Below, piece after piece: positions 1 to 5,688 of a DNA stretch of 9,571 bases. The position numbers and the translations under genes are program-made. The notes below the pieces were generated by a model. That model was not told the DNA's origin. It was given only the letters and a program-made list of their open reading frames with translations, and ran no database searches. This DNA is from Propionibacteriaceae bacterium (GTDB lineage: Bacteria > Actinomycetota > Actinomycetes > Propionibacteriales > Propionibacteriaceae): the NCBI GenBank assembly GCA_003158895.1, contig PMLO01000093.1, positions 799-10,369 of the forward strand. The letters run 5' to 3'. Each line of letters begins with the position of its first letter. Within the stretch, counting starts at the first letter, position 1.

Positions 1-40
1 GGTGCTCTCCCCGAGGGGATATCTGCTCTCCCCGCGCGGG
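1..40. repeat. Short repeat and hairpin-prone tract after the ABC permease gene
   Basis: The 11-base string TGCTCTCCCCG occurs twice (3-13 and 24-34). CCCGCGCGGG at 31-40 is a perfect 10-bp palindrome directly beside the permease stop codon, and CCCCGAGGGG lies at 9-18. In the transcript of the permease gene these could fold into short GC-rich stems, so the tract may act as a transcription terminator. There is no T-run, and the window edge cuts the view, so this is only a suggestion. Confidence 0.3.
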
Positions 41-760
41 CTAGGGCGTGCGGCGCGGGAGGGTGAGCGAGCCGAGCAGCAGGGCCAGCAGCGTCACGCC
101 GACCAGGATCAGCAACGGGCGGTTGAGGTCCCACCCCGTGACGTTGATGGAGGCGCGCTGTACGGCCTCGATGGAGTACGAGAGCGGCAGCCAGTTGGAG
201 ATCGCCGACAGCACATCGGGCATCTGGGAGCGCGGCATGAAGACACCGCCCAGCGCCATCTGGGGGAACACGAAGACGGGCATGAACTGGACCGCCTGGA
301 ACTCGGTGCGCGCGAACGCGCTGGCGAGCAACCCCAACGCCGTACCCATCAGTGCGTTCACCACAGCCATCGCACCGACCACCCAGAGGCTGCCGGCGAT
401 GTCCAGACCGCATACGTACACGGCGAACGTCACGACGAGGATGGCCTGCAGTACGGCGACAAGCCCGAACGCGATCTCGTACCCGAACAGCAGCTCCGCC
501 TTCCGCAGCGGTGTGGTGAGCAGCCGCTCGAGCGTGCCGGACGTACGTTCGCGCAACGTGGCGATGCTCGTGACGATGAACATGACGATGAACGGGAACA
601 GCGCGATGAGCATGGGCCCGATCTGGGCGAACTGCTTCGCGGGCATGACCCACGCGAAGAGGCCGACGAGCAACATGGGCAGCAGGGCCATCATGGCGAC
701 CGTACGGGGATCGCGGCGGAGCTGGCTGAGGACCCGCCCGGCCGTCGCGAGCAGCCTCAT
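41..760 (-). CDS. ABC-2 type transporter permease
   Basis: This is a 239-residue integral membrane protein of the ABC-2 permease type, of the sort that forms the channel of two-gene drug, antibiotic or polysaccharide exporters. About six hydrophobic segments are visible, near residues 20-38, 50-68, 98-118, 124-148, 155-175 and 216-234. Between the second and third lies the family's conserved cytoplasmic stretch (RERTSGTLERLL, residues 70-81), which contacts the ATPase. The stretch from GGVFMPRSQMPD (171-182) to LPLSYSIEAVQ is the usual motif before the last membrane segment. The start ATG overlaps the stop of the upstream ATPase gene in an ATGA arrangement, so the two are translationally coupled and surely work as one transporter. 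The substrate cannot be read from the sequence. A longer open frame runs upstream of this ATG but is the shadow of the ATPase gene. Confidence 0.92.
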   Translation of the reverse strand: MRLLATAGRVLSQLRRDPRTVAMMALLPMLLVGLFAWVMPAKQFAQIGPMLIALFPFIVMFIVTSIATLRERTSGTLERLLTTPLRKAELLFGYEIAFGLVAVLQAILVVTFAVYVCGLDIAGSLWVVGAMAVVNALMGTALGLLASAFARTEFQAVQFMPVFVFPQMALGGVFMPRSQMPDVLSAISNWLPLSYSIEAVQRASINVTGWDLNRPLLILVGVTLLALLLGSLTLPRRTP

Positions 761-1554
761 CGCTGGTCCTCCTCGGCGTGGCGGGGCGTGGAGACGGGGG
801 CCTCGTTGGGAGTGTCGAGGCTGTGACGCGGGCCGGCGATGTCGCGCCGGATCAGCTCGAGGAACGCCTCGTCCGGATCCGACTTGCCCGACTCGATGAG
901 CAGGCTCGCGGGCGTGGTGTGGGCGACGATCCGCCCGGCGCGCATGAGGAGGAGGTCGTCGCAGCGGTTCGCCTCGTCCATGACATGGCTCGAGACGATG
1001 AGCGTGATGCCCTGGTCGGCGAGGCCGCGGAAGATCCCCCACAGCTCGGCGCGGAGCACCGGGTCGAGGCCGACCGTCGGCTCGTCGAGAACCACGAGCT
1101 CGGGCTGGCCCAGCAGTGCGATCGCCAGCGATGTACGGGTGAGCTGCCCGCCGGACAGGTCGTCCGCCCGCTGGCTGCGCTGGTCCGCCAGGCCGACGGC
1201 GGTGATGACGCGATCCGCCTCGGTGGAGGGCAGCCCGTACAGGCGGGTGAAGTAGGTGACGTTCTCGCCGACGCTGAGGTCGGTGTACACGGAGGCCTGC
1301 TGGGATGAGTACGTGACGCGGCGGCGGAGCGCTGGCGTCCCGGCGGGCAGACCCAGGACGGTGACCGTACCCCCTTGTACTTTCTGGATGCCCACCACGC
1401 AGCGGATCAACGTCGACTTGCCGCAGCCGGATGGACCCATCAGGCCGGTGATGCGGCCGGGCGTCAGGTCGAGGTCGAGCCCGTCGAAGACCTGCACCTT
1501 CCCGCGCTTCACTCGCAGCCCCGCGATGGAGACCGCGGGAGAAGAATTCATCAT
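757..1554 (-). CDS. ABC transporter ATP-binding protein (DrrA-like class)
   Basis: This is the ATPase partner of the permease that follows. From the ATG at 1554 it is 265 residues and has every motif of an active nucleotide-binding domain: Walker A GPSGCGKST (40-48), Q-loop around Q85-Q86, signature LSGGQ (133-137), Walker B LVVLDEP (153-159) with catalytic Glu158, and H-loop SSH (188-190). The short C-terminal part after the H-loop is typical of exporter ATPases of the DrrA/CcmA class. The start is uncertain: ATGs at 1554 and 1551 are adjacent, with AGGAG at 1568-1572 about 13 bases before the first. An ATG at 1590 would also be open, but it puts the Shine-Dalgarno inside the gene and adds residues unlike the family, so it was not chosen. 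The TetR gene ends 39 bases upstream, suggesting one transcript. It probably powers export of an unknown hydrophobic compound. Confidence 0.93.
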   Translation of the reverse strand: MMNSSPAVSIAGLRVKRGKVQVFDGLDLDLTPGRITGLMGPSGCGKSTLIRCVVGIQKVQGGTVTVLGLPAGTPALRRRVTYSSQQASVYTDLSVGENVTYFTRLYGLPSTEADRVITAVGLADQRSQRADDLSGGQLTRTSLAIALLGQPELVVLDEPTVGLDPVLRAELWGIFRGLADQGITLIVSSHVMDEANRCDDLLLMRAGRIVAHTTPASLLIESGKSDPDEAFLELIRRDIAGPRHSLDTPNEAPVSTPRHAEEDQR

Positions 1555-1593
1555 GTACGGAATTACACTCCTGTGCGTGTGATGAGTCAACGA

Positions 1594-2211
1594 TCAAGGC
1601 GTGTCGATGTACCGCTGGATCGTGGCGCCCACGGCTGCCACGAGGTCGTCCATCGGCGCATCGGCGAGGCCGGGGATGCCCATCACGTACCGACCAGCGA
1701 GCATCCCGTACATCTGGCTGAGGATGAGGGCGGTTCTGTATTGGGCGTCGGACTCGCTGGTCTGACGCTCCGCTGCGATACGCGCGGCCACTTTGGCGGC
1801 CAGCTCGCGGTTGAGGAACTGCATGACAATCGGCGTCGTGAACTTCGAGCCCATCGCCGCCCGCATCAAGGGCACAGCGCGGCGCTGGAACTCCGGGTTC
1901 TCCCAGAGCGTGAGCACGTAGCGGACCGCCCGTTCTCCGAGCTGGTCCATGTCACCCTCAAGGATCGCGTCGATCGCCGCTTGTGGTCTGAGGGGGAACC
2001 GTACGGCATCGGCGAAGAGGTCGGCCTTGGAGTCGAAGTAGTGGTGGATGAGCGCCGGGTCGACATCGGCGCGCTCGGCGATCGCACGGATCGTCGCCGC
2101 GTCGTACCCCTTGTCTCCGAACTCCGCGATCGCCGCATCGAGGATGGCCTCCCGGCGCTTGCCCGCCTCGTCCTGGGGCGGGCGGCCCCGGCGTCGACGC
2201 AGTTCGGACAT
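1594..2211 (-). CDS. TetR family transcriptional regulator
   Basis: This is a 205-residue TetR-type repressor. The N-terminal DNA-binding domain spans about residues 20-68: a first helix (REAILDAAIAEFGDKGYDAAT), then the helix-turn-helix IRAIAERADVDPALIHHYF followed by the usual DSKADLF. Residues about 80-205 form the ligand-binding and dimer domain, and its last part (LAGRYVMGIPGLADAPMDDLV) resembles the actinobacterial TetR_C_16-type group. A basic tail (RRRRGRPP) precedes the first helix. It is the first gene of an apparent operon with the ABC ATPase and permease, so it very likely controls that exporter and itself in response to an exported compound. No clear Shine-Dalgarno stands before the ATG; instead a -10-like TACGCT ends six bases upstream, which suggests a leaderless mRNA. 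Confidence 0.93.
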   Translation of the reverse strand: MSELRRRRGRPPQDEAGKRREAILDAAIAEFGDKGYDAATIRAIAERADVDPALIHHYFDSKADLFADAVRFPLRPQAAIDAILEGDMDQLGERAVRYVLTLWENPEFQRRAVPLMRAAMGSKFTTPIVMQFLNRELAAKVAARIAAERQTSESDAQYRTALILSQMYGMLAGRYVMGIPGLADAPMDDLVAAVGATIQRYIDTP

Positions 2212-2217
2212 GCCGTG

Positions 2218-2223
2218 AGCGTA
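2218..2223 (-). promoter_or_regulatory. Putative leaderless -10 element of the TetR gene
   Basis: On the minus strand TACGCT is followed by six bases (CACGGC) and the ATG. A TANNNT hexamer ending six bases before the start codon is the usual arrangement for actinobacterial leaderless transcripts, where transcription starts at the A of the ATG. The same TACGCTCA precedes the neighbouring gene at 2866-2871. A possible -35 (CTGACC, 2243-2248) lies about 19 bases further upstream, at the 3' end of the preceding gene. Confidence 0.5.
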
Positions 2224-2244
2224 GCCGTGGGCGGAGGCGTCAGG

Positions 2245-2859
2245 TCAGAGCACCGAGAAGCCGGCAGGAAGTGGCCGGCGGCCGGTCAGTGCCAGGAGGG
2301 CGTCGGCACTCTGAGCGTCGTCGATGACGAGCTCCGTGACGAGATACATGGCGTGTCGCGCCGAGCTGGGTGGGACTGCCATGGGTGCGCCCAGCGCCAC
2401 GGCGAGGTCGCAGGTGTGGACGACCAGCTCGAACGTACGTGTCGGCAGGTAGTCGCGCAGTCGCATGCCCCCGGCGATGGTGGTCAGGAGCTCATCGCCG
2501 GTTGACCTCTGGACAAGGGCCGTTACCCGATCGGCCAACTCGGCGATGGCGGCGACCGGGTCGTCACCCAAGGCCTGCCCCGCGTCGATGCCCCTCTGCG
2601 CCACCCCGGGGCCACGAGCGAGCGAGCGGGTCGCCCGGTAGTAGAGCGCCGCCGACTCGACGTCGACCTGCTCGGGCGGCTTCGCCAGGTACGCCTCGAC
2701 CGTCACGAACGAACGGCTCGCGTGCCCGACGAGAGCACGTACGTCCCACTCGCCCAGTCCCAGGGCACCCCAGCGGTCTCCCACGTCAGCCGACGTCGCA
2801 ACGAACCACTCCGCAGCCGCCTCGAAGGCCTCGCGGGACTCATCCCAGGTGATCTCCAT
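2245..2859 (-). CDS. Maleylpyruvate isomerase / DinB-like metal-binding protein
   Basis: This 204-residue protein belongs to the four-helix DinB-like superfamily in the branch named after mycothiol-dependent maleylpyruvate isomerase. Visible hallmarks are GEWDVRALVGH (36-46), where His46 is the expected first metal ligand, and FELVVHTCDLAVALG (143-157), whose Glu144 and His148 fit the second part of the metal site. The C-terminal part is short, as in many uncharacterised actinobacterial paralogues annotated 'maleylpyruvate isomerase family mycothiol-dependent enzyme'. Such proteins probably bind Zn and use mycothiol, but the actual reaction is unknown and no aromatic-degradation genes lie nearby. 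The gene lies 33 bases upstream of the TetR gene on the same strand and may share its transcript. The start is well fixed by a TACGCT element exactly six bases before the ATG. Confidence 0.85.
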   Translation of the reverse strand: MEITWDESREAFEAAAEWFVATSADVGDRWGALGLGEWDVRALVGHASRSFVTVEAYLAKPPEQVDVESAALYYRATRSLARGPGVAQRGIDAGQALGDDPVAAIAELADRVTALVQRSTGDELLTTIAGGMRLRDYLPTRTFELVVHTCDLAVALGAPMAVPPSSARHAMYLVTELVIDDAQSADALLALTGRRPLPAGFSVL

Positions 2860-2865
2860 GGCCTG

Positions 2866-2871
2866 AGCGTA
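2866..2871 (-). promoter_or_regulatory. Putative leaderless -10 element of the isomerase-like gene
   Basis: On the minus strand TACGCT, then CAGGCC, then ATG. The 15-base stretch TACGCTCAGGCCATG differs from that at the TetR gene in only two positions, and the spacing is identical. The region expected to hold the -35 falls in or beside the first repeat unit (2887-2910); no good -35 hexamer is seen. Confidence 0.5.
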
Positions 2872-2886
2872 AGCGCGACGATGGTC

Positions 2887-2910
2887 ATTCGATCGAAGTG
2901 CAGGTTCTGA
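2887..2910 (+). repeat. Repeat unit 1 of 4 (forward)
   Basis: First of four related ~25-base units in the 195-base gap between the isomerase-like gene and the broken AbiEi/DUF559-type gene. The shared core is roughly CCATCAAAGTGCAGGTTGTG. This copy reads TCGATCGAAGTGCAGGTTCT and is among the more diverged. Units 1 and 2 point right, units 3 and 4 point left, so they face each other as inverted pairs. Confidence 0.75.
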
Positions 2911-2937
2911 GGGGCGTCTCGCAGGCCGGTGCCGGCC

Positions 2938-2962
2938 ATTCCATCAAGATGCAGGTTGTGAA
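2938..2962 (+). repeat. Repeat unit 2 of 4 (forward)
   Basis: This copy reads CCATCAAGATGCAGGTTGTG in its core, flanked by ATT before and AAG after. It starts 51 bases after the start of unit 1. With unit 4 it forms an imperfect inverted repeat that could pair over about 20 bases across a loop of some 65 bases. Confidence 0.78.
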
Positions 2963-2978
2963 GGCTGATTTCGGCCCG

Positions 2979-3002
2979 AATGACCTGCACTTTGATTGAT
3001 GG
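2979..3002 (-). repeat. Repeat unit 3 of 4 (reverse)
   Basis: Read on the minus strand the core is ATCAAAGTGCAGGTCATT, the same core as unit 1 with a shifted 5' edge (an extra AATC-like step) and a different 3' end. It lies 16 bases after unit 2 in opposite orientation, so ATGACCTGCACTT here can pair with the GTGCAGGT of units 1 and 2. Confidence 0.75.
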
Positions 3003-3027
3003 TCCGCAAGTGCGCCTGGCACACCCG

Positions 3028-3052
3028 TTCCACAACCAGCACTTTGATGGAT
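3028..3052 (-). repeat. Repeat unit 4 of 4 (reverse)
   Basis: Read on the minus strand this is CCATCAAAGTGCTGGTTGTG followed by GAA, the copy closest to the consensus. It ends two bases before the final stop codon of the AbiEi/DUF559-type pseudogene, so the gene's 3' end abuts the repeat array. Confidence 0.78.
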
Positions 3053-3054
3053 GC

Positions 3055-4005
3055 TCACGGGAAGAGCGCTCGAGAGATCCTTTCGATCACCACCCAGGGT
3101 GTCAGCATGATCTCGCGGGCGAGCCAGCGGATCACGATGTAGCCGAGGTCACGGAGGATCTGCTCGCGCTGCTTCTCCTCGACGTACGCGTCCGCATTCT
3201 CTCACTTGATCGCCCCGTCGACCTCGCCGATCATCCGGAGCTCTGGCCAGAAGAAGTCGGGGTAGAACGTTCCGTGAGGTGTCGCCAGTCGGGCCTGGTA
3301 ATCCGGGACAGGCAGGCCGGCCAGCAGGAACTGACCCGCCGACAGCGACTCGGCCGGGGACTCCCGTCGTGGATCTGCGCGGGCGATCGCCGAAGCGAGG
3401 CCGGGGCGGCGACTGGTGGCGGTGAACTGCTCTCGCGCCGCCTGCGCGAGTCGCGGGTTCGCGTAGTCCGATCGGCGGACCTGATTGACGTAGCGCTCGA
3501 CGAGCTGCCTCGCTGCTGCGTCGAGAATCACCAACGACTCGGGGAGGGATCGGCCGCTGACAAGGTCAGTCGCGGTTCGGGGGATGCTCGTCACCTCGTA
3601 TCCCTCGGCATCGCGGGTCACGTGCTCGGCCGGCAGCCTTATCACGTGGTGCACCGCGGACCGCCGCTGGGAACCATGGCCCTGGCCGGGCGGCAGCGTG
3701 ACGCAGACGTCCAACGCGTGCCAGTCCTCGAAGGTCGGACTCGGCAGTCCCCAGCCCACGGCGGCGGACTGGTGACTCAAGACGGCACCGGGATTTGCCA
3801 CCTGCTCTGCGTGGCCGAGGACGAGGTGCCTCGTCCTCAAGTCGTCCGGCCACGCCTCGGTGGCCAGGTACACGCCATGACGCACGACCGTGAGTCGCCC
3901 AGCATTGACCTGGGTCTCGATCATCCCTCGCGTGACGCCGGTTGCGAGCAGCATGGATCGAGTGGCTGGCTGCGTCGGAAGAATCCAAGGCCGGGGTGGG
4001 CGCAT
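3055..4005 (-). pseudogene. AbiEi-antitoxin-like / DUF559 (Vsr-type nuclease fold) gene broken by in-frame TGA
   Basis: The N-terminal part (RSMLLATGVTRGMIETQVNAGRL...VVRHGVYL) resembles the winged-helix 'AbiEi antitoxin' domain common in actinobacteria. The C-terminal part is a DUF559 domain of the Vsr/PD-(D/E)xK-like nuclease fold: FYPDFFWPELRMIGEVDGAIK, with the Asp of YPD and Glu-x-Asp of GEVDG as candidate catalytic residues. A TGA (3202-3204) follows that lysine after 267 residues. Translation in the same frame continues for 48 residues as ENADAYVEEKQREQ, then DLGYIVIRWLAREI and ending ERISRALFP, which is the family's expected C-terminal tail, and then stops at 3055-3057. So one nonsense codon, without a frameshift, truncates the protein beside its active site. 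The ATG at 4005 has GAGG eight bases upstream (4014-4017); a TTG at 4041 is an alternative. Some such proteins are proposed to belong to toxin-antitoxin or phage-defence systems, but the role is unproven. No separate partner gene is visible. Confidence 0.8.
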
Positions 4006-4084
4006 GGACAGAGCCTCGAGGCTGTACGAGGTCGGCCGCAAGCGACCCTGTGCATAACTTCGGATAGCGCCCGGGAAGGACGAT

Positions 4085-5380
4085 CTATGCGGCGGCCTCA
4101 GGAGCGGCCACGCGCAGGCGGGAGAGCAGCCAGAACGCGATGATCCCGGCGACGGCCAAGAGGCCGCCGGCGATGCTCAGGCCGGAGTAGCCCATCGTCG
4201 CGAGCGCGACACCGGCAAGGGCGCCGCCGCCCGCGCCGGCGAGGGACATCAGGGAGTCGGAGAGGCCTTGTACGGCTACGCGCTCCACGCCTGTCACGGT
4301 CGCAGCGACGATGCTCGACCCGGCAACCGTGCTAGCAGACCAGCCGAGTCCCAGGAGGATCAAGCCGATCGTCACGACCATCGTCGAGCCGCCGCTCATG
4401 CCCGTCAGCGCCGTCGACACGATGACGACCCCGAGGCCCCCGACGAGCACCGTCGGAGCGCCGAGCTTGTCCGCGAGGATCCCCATGACGGGCGACAACG
4501 CGTACATCCCGGCGATGTGCAGGCTCACCGTCAGCCCGACAAGCGTGATCGAGGCACCGTGCCCGGCCATCTGGACCGGCGTCATCGACATGACCGCCAC
4601 CATGACAGCGTGCGAGACGAGGATCCCGCTCAGCGCGGCGAGCGCCGCCGGGTGTCGCCGAAGGGTGGTGAACGCGACAGAGATCGGTACGTGCGTGCGC
4701 GCCTGCCCCAAGGCGTCGTCGCCGACGAGCGTGCGACTCATGAGCAGCGGATCGGGCCTGAGCCCGAACCACATCACGAGCATCGCGGCGACCATGCCCA
4801 GGACCGGGAAGAGGAAGACGGCCCCGAGCTCCGGCAACCCGGTCAGGTGAGACAGCGGAGCACCGAGCCGGATCAGGTTCGGACCGGTGACGGCCCCGGC
4901 CGTGCTCATCCAGACGACCAGGGCGAGATCGCGTGCACGCGTGTGGCTGGTGGAGAGATCCGTCGCAGCGAACCGCGCCTGGAGGTTGGCGGCACTGCCC
5001 ACGCCCATGAGGGCGCCTCCCACGAGCAGGAGCAAGAAGCTCGAGAGCACCGACGAGAGGATGATCGAGATGGCACCCAGGGAAGCCAGCGCAAGCCCCG
5101 TCACCAGAGAGATGCGGCGTCCACGCGACGCCGCCAGCCGAGCGAGCGCCAGAGACGACAGCGCGGCCCCCAGCGTGGATGCGGTGGTCACGGATCCGGC
5201 CCACGCATCAGAGCCCGCCAGCTTCACCGCCATCAGCGAGCCGACGGAGACCACAGACCCGGCTGCGAGGCCGCTGAGGATCTGCGCAGTCGACAGGAGC
5301 CCGATCGTGCGCCGGCGCAGTGAGGTCACGGCCGGGGTGTCGAAGACATCGGGCACGGACGATTGGGTGACGGCGGACAT
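4085..5380 (-). CDS. Major facilitator superfamily (MFS) transporter
   Basis: This is a 431-residue membrane protein with the layout of a 12-helix MFS carrier. It has hydrophobic segments through residues 25-205, a polar central loop (about 207-245), then hydrophobic segments to about 420. Motif A between helices 2 and 3 is visible as LARLAASRGRRISL (78-91), and its second-half copy as SPVMGILADKLG (296-307). The stretch ARFAATDLSTSHTRARDLALV with GPNL (about 135-169) is typical of a group of actinobacterial drug-type MFS proteins with no assigned substrate. It is divergent from the sulfur-carrier operon across 308 bases, and a G-tract operator-like site overlaps its promoter, so it may move a sulfur compound, or a metal or toxic compound sensed by the same regulator. 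That link is inferred from context only. The start follows an in-frame TAG twelve bases upstream and a TAGCCT -10 element six bases before the ATG. Confidence 0.9.
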   Translation of the reverse strand: MSAVTQSSVPDVFDTPAVTSLRRRTIGLLSTAQILSGLAAGSVVSVGSLMAVKLAGSDAWAGSVTTASTLGAALSSLALARLAASRGRRISLVTGLALASLGAISIILSSVLSSFLLLLVGGALMGVGSAANLQARFAATDLSTSHTRARDLALVVWMSTAGAVTGPNLIRLGAPLSHLTGLPELGAVFLFPVLGMVAAMLVMWFGLRPDPLLMSRTLVGDDALGQARTHVPISVAFTTLRRHPAALAALSGILVSHAVMVAVMSMTPVQMAGHGASITLVGLTVSLHIAGMYALSPVMGILADKLGAPTVLVGGLGVVIVSTALTGMSGGSTMVVTIGLILLGLGWSASTVAGSSIVAATVTGVERVAVQGLSDSLMSLAGAGGGALAGVALATMGYSGLSIAGGLLAVAGIIAFWLLSRLRVAAPEAAA

Positions 5381-5386
5381 GTCCTC

Positions 5387-5392
5387 AGGCTA
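5387..5392 (-). promoter_or_regulatory. Putative leaderless -10 element of the MFS gene
   Basis: On the minus strand TAGCCT is followed by six bases (GAGGAC) and the ATG, the same geometry as the two leaderless candidates at 2218 and 2866. The GAGGA lies only one base from the ATG, too close to serve as a normal Shine-Dalgarno, which also favours a leaderless start. The operator-like G-tract begins directly upstream. Confidence 0.5.
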
Positions 5393-5399
5393 CCCCATG

Positions 5400-5417
5400 T
5401 ACCCCATGGGGGTATAC
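5400..5417. promoter_or_regulatory. CsoR/CstR-type operator-like site at the MFS promoter
   Basis: TACCCCATGGGGGTATAC is a near-perfect palindrome of a C-tract and a G-tract with flanking TA, the layout of operators bound by the CsoR/RcnR/CstR repressor family. TACCCCATG is also tandemly duplicated (5391-5399 and 5400-5408). The site fills the stretch where the -35 to -10 spacer of the MFS promoter should be, so a bound repressor would block transcription. A second site with the same GGGGGTRTAC half lies at the other promoter. No regulator gene of this family is within the window. Confidence 0.45.
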
Positions 5418-5444
5418 CCGGGGTGTGGCCTCGATGGCTCTCAA

Positions 5445-5462
5445 GGCCGCCCGCGGGCGGCC
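5445..5462. repeat. Perfect 18-bp GC palindrome in the divergent region
   Basis: GGCCGCCCGCGGGCGGCC equals its own reverse complement over all 18 bases. It lies about 65 bases upstream of the MFS start and 227 upstream of the sulfur-carrier gene, so no gene ends here and a terminator role is unlikely. It may be a protein-binding site or merely a GC-rich cruciform-prone sequence. Apart from it, the two operator-like sites and the promoters, the 308-base gap shows no credible gene. Confidence 0.45.
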
Positions 5463-5619
5463 CATGCACCCCGCGCTGTCCCGTCCCTCACGAGCGAGGC
5501 CCCACCTTGGGATGCGCGGAAAAACGCAATGAAAAGGGATCGTAAACATTTCAACTGGGACCTCCGAGGGCATGCCTCGAAGGGTCCACGACCTAACCCC
5601 ACCCCCCCGCGAACGCATG

Positions 5620-5634
5620 CCCCCGGGGGTGTAC
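5620..5634. promoter_or_regulatory. CsoR/CstR-type operator-like site upstream of the tusA operon
   Basis: CCCCCGGGGGTGTAC contains a perfect C5G5 palindrome plus the TGTAC flank. It shares GGGGGT(A/G)TAC, in the same orientation, with the site at 5400-5417. It overlaps the likely -10 hexamer of the operon by three bases. The pair at both ends of a divergent region suggests shared control of transporter and sulfur genes by one repressor. Confidence 0.42.
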
Positions 5635-5637
5635 CGT
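5632..5637 (+). promoter_or_regulatory. Possible -10 element of the tusA operon
   Basis: TACCGT fits the actinobacterial TANNNT -10 pattern. It would start a transcript near 5644-5646, giving a leader of about 45 bases with a good ribosome site (AGGGGAG, 5671-5677). No convincing -35 is seen, as for many repressed promoters. The assignment rests mainly on position. Confidence 0.3.
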
Positions 5638-5646
5638 CGTTTGTGC

Positions 5647-5664
5647 CTGGGCGAGATAGCCCAG
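5647..5664 (+). other. Small hairpin in the leader of the tusA operon
   Basis: CTGGGC and GCCCAG form a perfect 6-bp stem with the 6-base loop GAGATA. It would lie at or near the 5' end of the predicted transcript and six bases before the ribosome-binding site. It may stabilise the message; there is no alternative pairing visible that would make it a riboswitch. Confidence 0.35.
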
Positions 5665-5688
5665 CCGACAAGGGGAGTGTTGAACGCA

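Noticed and set aside
2..899. Long plus-strand open frames opposite the ABC genes, and similar ones opposite the MFS gene
   Set aside because: Their products are Arg/Gln/His- or Ser/Thr-rich with no domain features, as expected for antisense frames of high-GC genes; the minus-strand genes explain the same DNA.
1565..1580. ACACTCCTGTGCGTGT between the TetR and ATPase genes as a TetR operator
   Set aside because: Only the outer four bases of each arm pair, and the site covers the ATPase ribosome site inside an operon; too weak to call.
41..1597. A single 518-residue minus-strand open frame spanning both ABC genes, as if ATPase and permease were fused
   Set aside because: Only its last 239 residues look like protein (the permease). 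Over 761-1597 the ATPase with all its motifs lies in another frame, and the ATGA overlap at 757-760 is the true junction.
2887..3052. The four repeat units as a CRISPR array
   Set aside because: Units are in both orientations, diverged, with uneven gaps (about 16 to 27 bases), and no cas genes are near.
3202..3204. TGA in the DUF559-type gene read as selenocysteine
   Set aside because: No SECIS-like hairpin is evident just downstream, and the family has an ordinary residue there, so a nonsense mutation or sequencing error is simpler.
4049..4057. TGTGCATAA, a DnaA-box-like 9-mer (TTATGCACA on the other strand) upstream of the DUF559-type gene
   Set aside because: It is a single non-consensus box with no AT-rich element or neighbouring boxes, so an origin or DnaA control is not supported.
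5434..5545. Small plus-strand open frame in the divergent region (MALKAARGRPM...)
   Set aside because: Arg-rich product of 36-37 residues without a ribosome site, running through the 18-bp palindrome; nothing supports it as a gene.
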